From Moorena sp. SIO3I8 (GTDB lineage: Bacteria > Cyanobacteriota > Cyanobacteriia > Cyanobacteriales > Coleofasciculaceae), in NCBI RefSeq assembly GCF_010692325.1, contig NZ_JAAHHW010000021.1, positions 1 through 64,000 of the forward strand: 64,000 nucleotides of DNA. Direction: 5' to 3'. The translations under genes and the position numbers were made by a program. The notes under the pieces are model-generated. The model saw nothing but the letters and a program-made list of their open reading frames with translations. It made no database searches and had not been told where the DNA came from. Below are positions 27,069 through 37,800 of this stretch, in pieces; within the stretch, counting starts at the first letter, position 1; each line of letters opens with the position of its first letter.

Positions 27069-30000
27069 ATGAAGAATTCAGTGCGAGCTTCTGAATTAGG
27101 ACTCAAATGGGTTGACCAGGCTAGACGCCTGAAAAGATGGAACAAAACCGCAGAAGTTTGGTGTAGCAGTGCCTTCACCTCTAGGGCAACCTTAAACCGA
27201 TTTTGGGCCAGACAACCGATTCGCTGTGACAACTTCATTGCTATTTGTACTGCTGTAGGGGTTGATTGGGAAAAGGTTGTTGAGCCAGATCAGATTAAGC
27301 CAGATCAAATCAATAACGGCAAGAGTCCCAATCTAGCTCAAATTAGACGTGTTGATTGGGGACAAGCACCAAAGCTAAGAGATTTCTACGGTCGTACTGA
27401 AGAACTCAACACCCTACAGCAATGGATTCTTCAGGACAACTGCCGCCTGGTGACACTTCTAGGGATGGGGGGAATTGGTAAAACCTCTGTGGCTGTGACC
27501 TTAGCCCATCTTCTGGAAGATAAATTTGAGTTTGTGATTTGGCGCACTCTACGCAATGCGCCTCCCCTAGAAGAACTCCTGGCAGACCTGATTCAATTTC
27601 TGTCTCGACAGCAGGAAACCAATTTACCCTCCTCTGTGGATGGCAAAATTCTGCGATTGATTCGGTATTTACAACGGGGGCGTTGCTTGCTAGTTCTAGA
27701 TAATGTTGAGTCGATTCTGCAAAGTGGCGATCGCACCGGTAGTTATCGAGAAGGATATGCTGAATACGGTGAGCTGCTCAGAAGTATTGGTGAAACCGCC
27801 CACCACAGCTGTCTATTACTGACGTCTCGGGAGCCACCCCAGGACTTGATTATCCTGGAGGGGGAAAACTTACCCATTCGCTGCTTCCCACTCAAAGGGT
27901 TATCAGACACCGATGGACAGGAAATCTTGAAGGAAAAAGGAAATTTTGCTGGGGATGACACCCAGTGGCTGACCGTGATTGAGCACTATGCTGGCAATCC
28001 TTTAGCCTTAAAAATGGTGGCTTGTGTGGTCAGAGACTTTTTTTATGGCAATATTGCTCAGTTCCTGAATTTTTTAAAGCAAGGCTCATTCATTTTTGAT
28101 GATATTCGGGATTTGCTAGACCGGCAGTTTCAGCGCCTGAGTGCTACACAACAAGACCTGATGTACTGGCTAGCTATTAATCGCGAACCGGTTTTTTTTA
28201 AGGAGTTGGAACAGGACGTTGTCTGCCACCGATGCGCTCCTGACATTTTACAGTCTTTAGGGTCTCTACAACGGCGCTCATTAATTGAGAAAACCTCGGC
28301 TGGGTTTACCCAACAACCTGTAGTGATGGAATACATGGTTAATCGATTAATTGAGCAGATTCCTGAGGAAATTACTAGTCAAAAGTTTGCTCTGTTGCGC
28401 ACTCACGCATTAGTCAAAGCCACTGCCCCTGAGTATGTTTGGGATACTCAAGTGTGTCTAATTCTCGAACCGATTATTGAGAGATTACTCGCCAGTTTTG
28501 GTTGCACAGAACAGCTCACCAATCACTTGCTAGAAATTATCTCAATGGTGCGCTCCCCAACTTCCACGGTTAAAAAAATAACTCAATATACTGCATATAT
28601 CTGCGGCAATATAATTAATATACTGCGCCAATTACAGGTGGATTTAAGCAGCTATGACTTTTCTAATCTAACAGTTTGGCAAGCTAACCTACAGGGGATT
28701 AAATTACACAATGTCAATTTCGCCCATGCTGACTTAACCAGCTCATTATTTACGGAAACCTTAGGAAATATTTTATCAGCAGCATTCAGTCCAGATGGTA
28801 AAGTATTAGCAACCTGTGATACAGATTGGAAGGTTCGCCTTTGGCAAGTACCAAGCGGTAAACTAGTTTTGATGTGTGAAGGTCACACCAATTTGGTACG
28901 AGACCTTGCTTTCAGCCATGATGGTAAAATTTTAGCTAGTTGCAGTGCGGATCACACCGTTAAGTTTTGGGATGTCAGTGATGGTAAGTGCTTGAAAACT
29001 TGTAACGGACATAGTAATGAGGTATGTTCAGTCGCTTTTAGTCCAGATGGTAAGACCCTAGTTACTAGCAGTGGCGATCACACCTTGAAAGTCTGGGATA
29101 TCACAACTGCAGAATGTCTCAAAACTTGCACCGGACATAGCAGTTGGGTTAGATCCGTTGCTTTTAGTCCAGATGGTAAAACTATAGCCAGTAGCAGTGA
29201 CGACCACACGGTGAGATTCTGGGATAGTGGCACTGGTGAATGCCTGAACACTGGCACTGGACATAGGGATTGCGTTGGGTCAGTGGCATTCACCAGTGAC
29301 GGGAAAACCTTAGCCAGTGGCAGTGCCGACCACACGGTGAAGTTTTGGGAGGTAAGCACAGGTCGCTGCTTAAGAACTTACACTGGACATAGTAGTGGTG
29401 TCTACTCAGTGGCCTTTAGTCCAGATGGCAAAACCCTGGCTAGTGGCGGTGGCGACCACATCGTTAGGCTCTGGGATACTAGCACCAATGAATGTTTGAA
29501 AACCTTGCATGGACACAGCAATCAGGTATTTTCAGTGGCCTTTAGTCCTTATGGAAAAACCTTGGTTTGTGTGAGTTTAGACCAAAAGGTGAAGCTGTGG
29601 GATTATCAAACCGGTCAATGCTTGAAAACTTGGTATGGACATACGGATTGGGCAATGCCCATCGCGTTTAGTAGTGACGGTCACACCCTGGCTAGTGGCA
29701 GTAACGACTACACGGTGAGAGTATGGGATTATGATACTGGTAGCTGCATCAGAACTTTGCCCGGACATACTGACTTTGTCTATTCAGTGGCATTCAGTAG
29801 TGACAGGAAAACCTTAGCCAGTGGCAGTACAGACAATACGATCAGGCTGTGGGATGTCAGCACAGGTCGCTGCATGAGAACACTGCATGGCCATACTGAT
29901 TGGGTATTTTCAGTGGCATTCAGTAGTGACGGGAAAACCTTAGCCAGTGGCAGTGCCGACCACACGGTCAAGCTGTGGGATGTCAGCACAGGTCACTGCA

Positions 30001-30614
30001 TCAGAACGTTTCAAGAACATACCGATAGACTATGTTCAGTAGCATTCAGTAATGACGGGAAAACCTTAGCCAGTGGCAGTGCCGACCACACGGTGAGGCT
30101 ATGGGATTGTGAGACCGGAAGCTGTGTAGGAATTTTGCGCGGACATAGTAATCGAGTCCACTCGGTCGCCTTTAGTCCCAATGGTCAGCTCTTGGCTAGT
30201 GGTAGTACAGACCACACGGTGAAGCTGTGGGATATTGGTGAGAGTAAGTGCTGCAAAACCTTGATGGGACATACCAATTGGGTATTGTCAGTTGCTTTCA
30301 GTCCCGATGGGAAAACCCTAAGCAGTGGCAGTGCTGACAAAACGGTCAGACTTTGGGATGTTTCCACAGGGGAGTGCCTTGACATTTGCACCGGACATAG
30401 CCATCTGGTCTCTTCAGTCGCCTTCAGTGTAGATGGTCAAATTATGGCCAGTGGGTCTCAAGACCAAACCGTAAGACTAAAGGATGTAGAAACAGGGGAG
30501 TGTTTGAAAATTCTGAGAACTCCTAGACTCTATGAAGCTATGAATATTACTGGAGTTAGAGGGTTAACTGAAGCACAGAAAGCAACTCTGAAAACGTTGG
30601 GGGCGATGGGATGA
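27069..30614 (+). CDS. NB-ARC NTPase with 14 WD40 repeats
   Basis: A 1181-residue STAND-type protein. Residues about 1-75 form a helix-turn-helix-like domain ([20 protein letters not shown] ... [24 protein letters not shown]) found at the N-terminus of cyanobacterial NB-ARC and vMAP-type proteins. The NB-ARC P-loop is [14 protein letters not shown] (about residue 130), with the Walker B-like [11 protein letters not shown] and the winged-helix part following. A short pentapeptide-like [18 protein letters not shown] link leads to 14 WD40 repeats of 42 residues (two seven-blade propellers). No separate effector domain or transmembrane helix is evident. Such receptors sense a partner or invader and oligomerise; the ligand is unknown. 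Confidence 0.88.
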   Translation: MKNSVRASELGLKWVDQARRLKRWNKTAEVWCSSAFTSRATLNRFWARQPIRCDNFIAICTAVGVDWEKVVEPDQIKPDQINNGKSPNLAQIRRVDWGQAPKLRDFYGRTEELNTLQQWILQDNCRLVTLLGMGGIGKTSVAVTLAHLLEDKFEFVIWRTLRNAPPLEELLADLIQFLSRQQETNLPSSVDGKILRLIRYLQRGRCLLVLDNVESILQSGDRTGSYREGYAEYGELLRSIGETAHHSCLLLTSREPPQDLIILEGENLPIRCFPLKGLSDTDGQEILKEKGNFAGDDTQWLTVIEHYAGNPLALKMVACVVRDFFYGNIAQFLNFLKQGSFIFDDIRDLLDRQFQRLSATQQDLMYWLAINREPVFFKELEQDVVCHRCAPDILQSLGSLQRRSLIEKTSAGFTQQPVVMEYMVNRLIEQIPEEITSQKFALLRTHALVKATAPEYVWDTQVCLILEPIIERLLASFGCTEQLTNHLLEIISMVRSPTSTVKKITQYTAYICGNIINILRQLQVDLSSYDFSNLTVWQANLQGIKLHNVNFAHADLTSSLFTETLGNILSAAFSPDGKVLATCDTDWKVRLWQVPSGKLVLMCEGHTNLVRDLAFSHDGKILASCSADHTVKFWDVSDGKCLKTCNGHSNEVCSVAFSPDGKTLVTSSGDHTLKVWDITTAECLKTCTGHSSWVRSVAFSPDGKTIASSSDDHTVRFWDSGTGECLNTGTGHRDCVGSVAFTSDGKTLASGSADHTVKFWEVSTGRCLRTYTGHSSGVYSVAFSPDGKTLASGGGDHIVRLWDTSTNECLKTLHGHSNQVFSVAFSPYGKTLVCVSLDQKVKLWDYQTGQCLKTWYGHTDWAMPIAFSSDGHTLASGSNDYTVRVWDYDTGSCIRTLPGHTDFVYSVAFSSDRKTLASGSTDNTIRLWDVSTGRCMRTLHGHTDWVFSVAFSSDGKTLASGSADHTVKLWDVSTGHCIRTFQEHTDRLCSVAFSNDGKTLASGSADHTVRLWDCETGSCVGILRGHSNRVHSVAFSPNGQLLASGSTDHTVKLWDIGESKCCKTLMGHTNWVLSVAFSPDGKTLSSGSADKTVRLWDVSTGECLDICTGHSHLVSSVAFSVDGQIMASGSQDQTVRLKDVETGECLKILRTPRLYEAMNITGVRGLTEAQKATLKTLGAMG

Positions 30615-30883
30615 AGTTAGAAGTTAGAAGTTAGAATTTAGAATGTAGAATTGAGAATTGAGACTTGAGACTTGAGACTTGAGACTTGAGACTTGAGAAT
30701 TGAGAATTGAGAATTGAGAATTGAGACTTGAGACTTGAGACTTGAGACTTGAGACTTGAGACTTGAGACTTGGATTTTTTTTCAGGCTTCAGGCTTCAGG
30801 CTTCAGGCTTCAGGCTTCATTATTCATTCTTAATTCTTAATTCTTAATTCTTAATTCTTAATTCTTAATTTATTCCATGAATA
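30615..30883. repeat. Composite heptamer array
   Basis: Four heptamer families lie in immediate succession: TTAGAAG (30614-30640), GAGACTT with GAGAATT (30655-30770), CTTCAGG (30780-30818) and TTAATTC (30830-30870). All are 7-bp units. The array fills the whole gap between the WD40 gene and the Rpn-like gene, and the ATG of the latter directly follows it. Confidence 0.9.
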
Positions 30884-31843
30884 ATGACCAATCAACGTGC
30901 AGACTACGATAATCCATGGAAAGAGGCAATTTCCTTATATTTCCAACCCTTTATGGCATTTTTATTCCCCGAAATTGAGGAAAATATTGACTGGGACAAA
31001 GGCTATGAATTTCTGGACAAGGAATTCCAACAGATAGCTCGGGATGGGGAAATTAGCACTAGGGAAGCAGACAAATTAGTTAAGGTTTGGCGCAGGGATG
31101 GCCAGGAAACCTGGGTATTAATTCATGTGGAAGTCCAAAGTCAATACGAATCCGTGTTTGCTGAGAGGATTTATGTGTACAATTACCGCATTTTTGACAA
31201 ATATCGGCGTCAAGTAGTCAGTTTAGCTGTTTTAGCTGATGAAAGCAGATCCTGGCGACCGAATGAATACAGTTACACTATTTGGGGGTGTGAGGTGTTG
31301 TTGCGCTTCCCGATTGTGAAACTGCTGGATTATTCGTCCCAGGTGTTGGAAGAAAGTAACAATCCGTTTGCTGTAATTGTGGCAGCTCATCTGGCCAATC
31401 AGCAAACTAAACAAGATGTTGAGCAACGATATCAGATTAAATTACGAGTTGCTAAACGTTTGTATCAACGGGGCTATGGCAGGCAAGATATCCTAGAGTT
31501 ATTCCGGTTAATTGATTGGCTAATTAGTTTACCGGATAACTGGCAAACCGGCTTTACAGAAGAAATTAGACGTTATGAACAGGAGAGTAGTATGCGTTAC
31601 GTTACTAGTTTTGAACGCCTTGCTCGTCAAGAGGGGGTTATACAAAAGGGTCGAGAATCTTTGCTGGAAGTACTTCGGGTTCGTTTTGAAGATGTGCCTA
31701 GGGAGTTGGTGGAAACAATCAACCAAATTAAAGATGACTCGATGTTGACAATGTTGCACAGACAGGCAATTACCATTGCTTCTGTAGAGGAGTTTATGGT
31801 TGTGGTTAATCAGCAGCTAGCTTCTGGTGAGCAAAGTTCTTAG
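30884..31843 (+). CDS. Rpn/PD-(D/E)XK nuclease-like protein
   Basis: A 319-residue protein of the Rpn/transposase_31-like group common in cyanobacteria. The N-terminal catalytic core resembles a PD-(D/E)XK fold, with the acidic DKLVKVW and the ExQ motif (HVEVQSQYE). The middle (WGCEVLLRFPIVKLLDY) is family-typical, and the C-terminal half is helical. Such proteins may cut DNA to promote recombination, but many are uncharacterised. The ATG at 30884 follows directly on a heptamer array. The stop codon overlaps the first base of a palindromic element (31842-31888). Confidence 0.75.
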   Translation: MTNQRADYDNPWKEAISLYFQPFMAFLFPEIEENIDWDKGYEFLDKEFQQIARDGEISTREADKLVKVWRRDGQETWVLIHVEVQSQYESVFAERIYVYNYRIFDKYRRQVVSLAVLADESRSWRPNEYSYTIWGCEVLLRFPIVKLLDYSSQVLEESNNPFAVIVAAHLANQQTKQDVEQRYQIKLRVAKRLYQRGYGRQDILELFRLIDWLISLPDNWQTGFTEEIRRYEQESSMRYVTSFERLARQEGVIQKGRESLLEVLRVRFEDVPRELVETINQIKDDSMLTMLHRQAITIASVEEFMVVVNQQLASGEQSS

Positions 31844-31888
31844 GTGCGCTTGACCCATTAAGAATTAAATTCGCCACGGGTCGCACCT
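31842..31888. repeat. AGGTGCG palindromic element, copy 1
   Basis: AGGTGCGCTTGACCC (31842-31856) faces GGGTCGCACCT (31878-31888) around an AT-rich loop; a 4-base bulge (CTTG) is the only break. The inverted version lies at 45174-45216 inside another palindrome. The left edge overlaps the stop codon of the Rpn-like gene, where the hairpin may act as a terminator. Confidence 0.75.
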
Positions 31889-32029
31889 GAGGATACTTAA
31901 AATTTGATAAATTCTTGGAATGGTGAATTTAGAATGAAGAATTAATAATTTAGAATTGGAAATTTATAATTACAAATTTATAATTCTTCCTTCACCATTC
32001 TGCCTTCTCAATTCTACATTCTTCATTCT

Positions 32030-32425
32030 TTAAACTTTAACCTTTGAGCAGAGTCGATTCAATAAATCCTTTGGAATTGCTTCAAAATTTTCTAATAGAA
32101 AGTCCATTAACGCGAGATGATGTAAGGAATCGGAAGAGGGAGATTTATAGCGAGGACCTTGGGCGAGCCAGGTGTTTACGGCGTGGGTTGAGCGGTAGCA
32201 GATGTTACCGATGTCTTCTTGGTTAACTTGCCATTTGCCATAAAACTCTTGGGGGGTCATGGACAATGGGCAGTAGCTGTATAGATCGATCAGGATTCGC
32301 TCTCGCTCAGTGATGGGACGAGGATAGGAATGTGGGCGTGTGGATTGGCTCCTGGCAAGTTGGGCAAGGCGGTCTAGGGCTCGCTGACACTTAATCAGAT
32401 GGTCATTTGAGCGATTTGTTGGCAT
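32030..32425 (-). CDS. Putative helix-turn-helix protein, cyanobacterial
   Basis: A 131-residue protein with a central PITERERILIDLYSYCPLSMTPQEFYGKWQVNQEDIGNICYRS part that looks like a helix-turn-helix of a family frequent in filamentous cyanobacteria. The C-terminal PRYKSPSSDSLHHLALMDFLLENFEAIP is helical. A DNA-binding regulator is plausible but unproven. The gene stands alone, with tandem-repeat or hairpin DNA on both sides. Confidence 0.65.
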   Translation of the reverse strand: MPTNRSNDHLIKCQRALDRLAQLARSQSTRPHSYPRPITERERILIDLYSYCPLSMTPQEFYGKWQVNQEDIGNICYRSTHAVNTWLAQGPRYKSPSSDSLHHLALMDFLLENFEAIPKDLLNRLCSKVKV

Positions 32426-32849
32426 GATATAGTTACCTCACACATAGCTTGTGACTGGGGACTAGAGCCGCGCTTTAGCGTGCAACTGGGAAGCGCGGCT
32501 CTTTGTCCACAAATGCTAGGGAAATATTGGACATCTTTATTATTACTAATATCTCGGGAAATGTCAAGTAAAATTTTAAAATTGCAATATTTTTTTACAA
32601 TTACAAAAAAATGTTTAGTTTGGGGTTTTATCTATAAATAATATGTAAACAATCAGCAGTCATCAGTCAGCTATCAGCTATCATAAATAGCTTACAATAA
32701 TATCAATTGTTTGAGGTAATTTATTCCTGGTTTTTAGGGAACTGATAGCAACGATTAAGGAGTAGTAAATCCCTACTCCCTACTCCCTACTCCCTACTCC
32801 CTACTCCCTACTCCCTACTCCCTACTCCCTACTCCCTATTCCCTATTCC
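32426..32849. other. Intergenic with GC-rich hairpin and CTCCCTA array
   Basis: No gene is seen. Arms AGAGCCGCGCTT (32464-32475) and AAGCGCGGCTCT (32491-32502) form a perfect 12-bp stem with a 15-base loop. AT-rich DNA with two short STRR-derived CAGTCATCAGTCAGC words (32650-32690) follows. Bases 32771-32860 are about a dozen CTCCCTA/CCCTATT heptamers that run into the end of the TlyA gene. Confidence 0.7.
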
Positions 32850-33668
32850 CTATTCCCTATTGCTGGTAATCTCTCTAATTGCTGCTAAATTGGGATAGGG
32901 TAATACACTATCCATGGCTAGCCAAAGTAAGTACTCGATATTTCCGGCGGGGCCAGTAATGGGAGAGGAGATTAATCCTTTGTACTGCCAACCCAGCTGT
33001 TTGGCGGATTCTAGAACGTTTGCGATCGCATCCGCACGGTGATTGGGGTCCCTGACTACTCCCTTTTTCCCGACACGGTCACGACCAACTTCAAACTGAG
33101 GCTTGACTAGGAACACTACCTCACGGGGAGGGGATAGCAGTTGCCACAGAGCAGGAAGAATTTTGGTTAAGGAAATAAAGGAGACATCCACTACCCCTAA
33201 ATCAGCATAGACTTGACCCTGATTCGGGACTGGTGAAACACCGTACAAGTCGGCTGGCTGAAGATAGCGTAAGTTAGTACGTTCTTTCAACACCACCCGC
33301 TGGTCATTGCGCAGACTCCAGGCTACTTGTCCATATCCCACATCAACACCATAAACCTGTTTTGCTCCAGCTTTTAGCAAGCAGTCGGTAAAGCCACCGG
33401 TGGAAATGCCACCATCTAGGCAAATGCGTCCGTTTACTGAAATTCCAAATACCTCCAAGGCTTTGGCAAGTTTTTGCCCTCCTCTGGATACAAAAGGGGG
33501 TTTCTCTTTGACCTGAATCTGAGCGGTGGTCTTAATTTCAGTGCCTGGCTTATCTAATATTTGTCCATCTACCATGACTTCACCCGCACGAATCAGCACC
33601 TGAGCTCGCTGTCGTGATTCACACAGGTTACGGTCTACTAATAATTTGTCGAGTCGTTGTTTAACCAA
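32850..33668 (-). CDS. tlyA: TlyA-family rRNA (cytidine-2'-O)-methyltransferase
   Basis: A 272-residue TlyA/hemolysin A-type protein. The N-terminal S4 RNA-binding domain (KQRLDKLLVDRNLCESRQRAQVLIRAGEVMVDG) is followed by a Rossmann methyltransferase domain with LDGGISTGGFTDCLLKAGAKQVYGVDVG (SAM motif I) and LVKPQFEVGRD. The enzyme methylates 16S/23S rRNA in other bacteria. The start is TTG at 33668 (MVKQRLDKLL), which fits the family. The last residues (EITSNRE) are encoded by the adjacent heptamer array. Confidence 0.9.
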   Translation of the reverse strand: MVKQRLDKLLVDRNLCESRQRAQVLIRAGEVMVDGQILDKPGTEIKTTAQIQVKEKPPFVSRGGQKLAKALEVFGISVNGRICLDGGISTGGFTDCLLKAGAKQVYGVDVGYGQVAWSLRNDQRVVLKERTNLRYLQPADLYGVSPVPNQGQVYADLGVVDVSFISLTKILPALWQLLSPPREVVFLVKPQFEVGRDRVGKKGVVRDPNHRADAIANVLESAKQLGWQYKGLISSPITGPAGNIEYLLWLAMDSVLPYPNLAAIREITSNRE

Positions 33669-34296
33669 TGGGATTGGAAGGTTAGGAGGTTAGGAGGTTA
33701 GGAGGTTGAAGGTTGAAGGTTGAAGGTTAGAGGGTTTGAAGGTTGAAGGTTGTAAGGTTGAAGGTTAGGAGGTTGAAGGTTAGGAGGTTGAAGTTAGTGC
33801 GTAGGGTGCGTTAGGGAGGGGCGAGCCCTAATTTTCCGCCTCGTAGCCAGTGTTGGGATAGCCCGTCCCGTAACGCACCGCCACCTTTGGAATAGTCCGC
33901 CTCGTAGCCAGTGTTGGGATAGCCCGTCCGATTGTAACGGGCAAGATGCCCATTCCACCCACCGGGTCAAACAGCAAACATGAGATTCACCCTTCCCAAC
34001 AGCCTTATCCCTAGTGACTGCACTTGTGATCTGTTTGCAGTCTACCACTGAGATACTGTGGTTTGGGTTGTTGTGTGACTTTCGCTGGTGCAGAAACTAG
34101 AATCGAGTACTAAATGCGATCGCGTAGCGTAGCCCAAAGGCTATAGTCACCCAGTCCCATCACTGAGTCGAACGTACCTAAGCCAATTCATGGATGTTCA
34201 TTTATTTTATCAGAGTTAATCTGGATTACAAATAATTTTTCTGTATTTGTTCCTTGTATTCCTAGTTAATCTCGCCTATTTTTCACTCAGTAAGAT
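33669..34296. repeat. Repeat-dense intergenic
   Basis: No gene is supported. It holds an octamer/heptamer array (GGAGGTTA and GAAGGTT, about 33672-33800), two copies of a 33-bp unit starting CCGCCTCGTAGCCAG (33836-33868 and 33897-33929) within a GTGCGTTA...TAACGCAC palindrome, a copy of the AACGGGCAAGATGCCC block (33936-33955), and HIP1-linked GCGATCGCGTAGCGTAG (34117-34133). A possible promoter for the next gene lies past 34170. Confidence 0.65.
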
Positions 34297-34755
34297 ATGG
34301 AATCTATGTCTGCTTTAGCTATTGTCACTCTTGCTTTTATCGGTACGAAAGCTGCGGAAACTACAGTAGAAAAGTTCACTGAGGCAGCCCTAGAAAAAGT
34401 TAATCTACTGCGCCATAATATTATTGATAAGTTAAGTAGTAATCCCAAGGCATAAAAAGCTTTACGCTCTGCTGAATACGGTTCAGATACTGATGTAGAA
34501 GTTGTATCTAAATATTTAGAAGAGGCGATGGAAGCAGATTCTCAATTTGCCCAGGAGATTAAAGCATTAGCCAGAGAAATTAAGAATTTGAACCACCTGG
34601 AAGGGGAAAACTGGCAAGTATCTGGTGGTGAGGTGAATTACAACAAGGTATCTGGTGGTGAAGTCAATAACAACAAGGATAATAAATCTCCTGTGATTCA
34701 AGGTGGTAGTGGTCATACAGTAACCATTAACTACAATAATCCTCCTGAACATTAG
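34297..34755 (+). pseudogene. N-terminal adaptor part of the WD40 NTPase gene, with in-frame stop
   Basis: The frame starts MESMSALAIVTLAFIGTKA at 34297 and reads a helical domain typical of the N-terminus of cyanobacterial NTPase-WD40 proteins. A TAA at 34453-34455 breaks it after 52 codons; the same frame resumes (KALRSAEYGSDTDVEV...) to a TAG at 34753-34755, with no frame change. The second stop is followed, still in frame, by the linker and NTPase of the next entry. The repeated VSGGEVNYNK/VSGGEVNNNK segment resembles linkers of related proteins. The original gene was therefore one frame of about 5.1 kb. Confidence 0.7.
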
Positions 34756-34890
34756 CCGAAGTCGCCTGGGGAGCAGGTTAAACAAATCCAAATTATCAAT
34801 TATTACCATTACCAAAAGGAAAGCAGCACTACTCCCAAAGATTTAGATCAATCTACAGCAAGTGACAACCTACCATGCCCTTATCAAGGC

Positions 34891-37800
34891 TTGTTTCACT
34901 TTAGTCCCAAGGAAGCTGAGTATTTCTTTGGGCGTGATGTTTTTATAGAAGAACTATTCCAAGCGACTCAAACTCGTAACTTTATTCCGGTATTGGGGGC
35001 ATCAGGTAGTGGGAAATCCTCCGTAGTTCTAGCGGGATTAGTGCCGAAATTAGTAAAAGCCGGACATTGGCAATTTACCCATTTTCGTCCTGGTAAAGAC
35101 CCTTTTCTGGCTCTAGCTCAATCTTTGGTTCCACTATACAGATCTGACCTGGATTCTACTGACACAATCATCCAAGCTCGTAAGTTGGCTAGATCTTTTA
35201 GTGATGATGAATTACCTTTATCTGATGTCTTTGCCACAATTCACCGGAATCATCCTAACCAGAGAATTTTACTAATTGCTGATCAATTTGAAGAACTCTA
35301 CACCCTTTGTAGGGATGATAAAACCCGTCGTCTATTTCTTGATATTATCTCAAAAACATTTCAATCTAGCTCAGCAGAGTCTTCTTCATCAACGGTGTTA
35401 GTAACCACCATGCGGGCAGATTTTTTAGGGAATGTGTTGTCCTATCCTCCCTTAGCGGATGTCTGGCGCAAGGTGAACGTTCAAATCCGTTCCATGAACC
35501 CAGAGGAACTCAGAGAAGTAATCGAAAAGCCAGCCCAAAAAGTAGGGGTTAGCTTTGAGGGCGGACTGGTGGAACGCATTCTCAAGGATGTGGATAAAGA
35601 ACCAGGGAATCTACCATTGTTGGAATTTGCCCTAACTGAACTTTGGAAAAAACGCACCAGCAAACAATTAACCCACCAAGCCTATGAAGAAATCGGTGAA
35701 GTTTCTGGTGCATTAACCAGCTATGCTGATCGGGAATTTAGTAAACTCAAGCCAGAGGAACAAGAAAGGGTAAGACGAATATTTATCCAATTAGTGCGTC
35801 CCGGTGAAGGAACCGAAGATACTAGACGAGTCGCCACCAAAGTAGAATTAAAGGAGACCAACTGGAAATTAGTTAAACGATTAGCTGATGCCCGGTTAGT
35901 GGTTACCAGTCGCACCGTTGTTACCAGTGCTAAAAATGCTGAACAAGAAACTGTGGAGGTAGTCCATGAGGCTTTAATTCGTAACTGGGGGCAACTGAAA
36001 GGATGGATGGAAACAGACCGAGAATTCCGTAGTTGGCAAGAAAGAATCCGAGCAACTATGGGTCACTGGCAGGAGATGAACCGGGATAAGGGACTGTTAT
36101 TGCGGGGAGCTGCTTTAGTCCAGGCACAGGAAAAACTTAAAGAACGTGGGGAGGAACTATCCCAAGCTGAACAAGAGTTTATTGGCTTGAGTGAAGCGTT
36201 ACAAGTTAGGGAAGAAAAGCAAAAGCAGCGTCAGCGTCAAACACTAATCGGGGGATTGGTTGGGTTTTCTGTGGCTATTTCTGGGTTAGCAGCAACAGCA
36301 TTTGGGTTATGGCGTAACGCCGTTATTAATGAGCAAAAGGCTAATCTTAGAGCCACTATTGCTAGATTAGATTCCCGCTTATTATCAGGGGAGAAAAGTT
36401 TAGATGTTCAGTTGGATGTCATTGAAAAAAATCAAGAATTACAGCAAGCTAAGAAACCAACGACAGATGTTCTGATGCAAGGTACAGACTTGCTACGACA
36501 GACTGTCTCTCAACGAAGAGAAATTAACCGTTTGAATGGGCATCGGGATTTGGTTCATGATGTAACCTTCAGTCGAGATGGTAAATACCTGGCTTCTGCT
36601 AGTGGGGACAAGACGGTGAAATTGTGGACAGCAGAGGGGCAATTGGTTAAAACCTTGAGGGGGCATCAGGATGATGTCTATCATGTCACCTTCAGCCCGG
36701 ATGGAAAATACCTGGCTTCTGCTAGTTTGGACAAGACGGTGAAATTGTGGACAGCAGAGGGGGAATTGGTTGAAACCTTGAGGGGGCATCAGGGTGAGGT
36801 CTATGATGTAATCTTCAGCCGAGATGGAAAGTATCTTGCTTCTGCTAGTTCTGACAAGACGGTGAAGTTGTGGACAGCAGAGGGGGAATTGGTTGAAACC
36901 TTGAGTGGGCATCAGCATTGGGTCACAGATGTAACCTTCAGCCGAGATGGAAAATACCTGGCTTCTGCTAGTAGGGACAAGACAGTGAAATTGTGGAGAC
37001 AAGATGGGAAATTGGTTGCAACGTTGAGTGGGCATCAAGGTGGGGTCTCGGCTGTAACCTTCAGTGGAGATGGAAAGTACCTGGCTTCTGCTAGTTCTGA
37101 CAAAACGGTGAAATTGTGGACACGAGAGGGAAAATTCCTTAAAACCTTGACTGGGCATCACTCTGGGGTCACAGATGTAATTTTCAGTCCCGATGGCAAG
37201 TACCTCGCTTCTGCTAGTAGGGACAGTACGGTGAAATTGTGGACGCGAGAGGGAAAATTGCTTAAAACCTTGACTGGGAATCAGGCTCCGCTCATAAATG
37301 TAAGCTTCAGCCCGGATGGAAAATACCTCGCTTCTGGTAGTTATGACCAGACGGTGAAATTGTGGACGCGAGAGGGGGAATTGGTAGATACCTTGAGTGG
37401 GCATCAGTCTTCGGGTTATCGTTTTTTCTACAGCCCGGATGGAAAAGACCTCACTTATGTTAGTGGTGTAATCTTCAGCCCCGATGGAAAACACCTGGCT
37501 TCTTCTAGTTTGGACAAGACGGTGAAATTGTGGACAGTCGAGGGGGATTTGGTGGAAACCTTGAGTGGGCATCACTCTGGGGTCACAGATGTCACCTTCA
37601 GCCGAGATGGTAAATATCTCGCTTCTGCTAGTAGGGACAAGACCGTGAAATTGTGGACGCAAGAGGGCAAATTGCTGCACACCTTCACTGGCCATCAAAG
37701 TTCGGTCAATCATGTCACCTTCAGTCCGGATGGTCAATACCTGGCTTCTTCTAGTTTGGACAATACCGTGAAATTGTGGACAGCAGAGGGGGAATTGGTT

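Noticed and set aside
30655-30870. Possible CRISPR array
   Set aside because: The repeats are contiguous 7-bp units without spacers, and no cas genes are seen in the window. No other region shows repeat-spacer order.
33794-34048. 84-codon minus-strand frame
   Set aside because: Made up of the duplicated CCGCCTCGTAGCC unit and the AACGGGCAAGATGCCC block; no homology or start signal.
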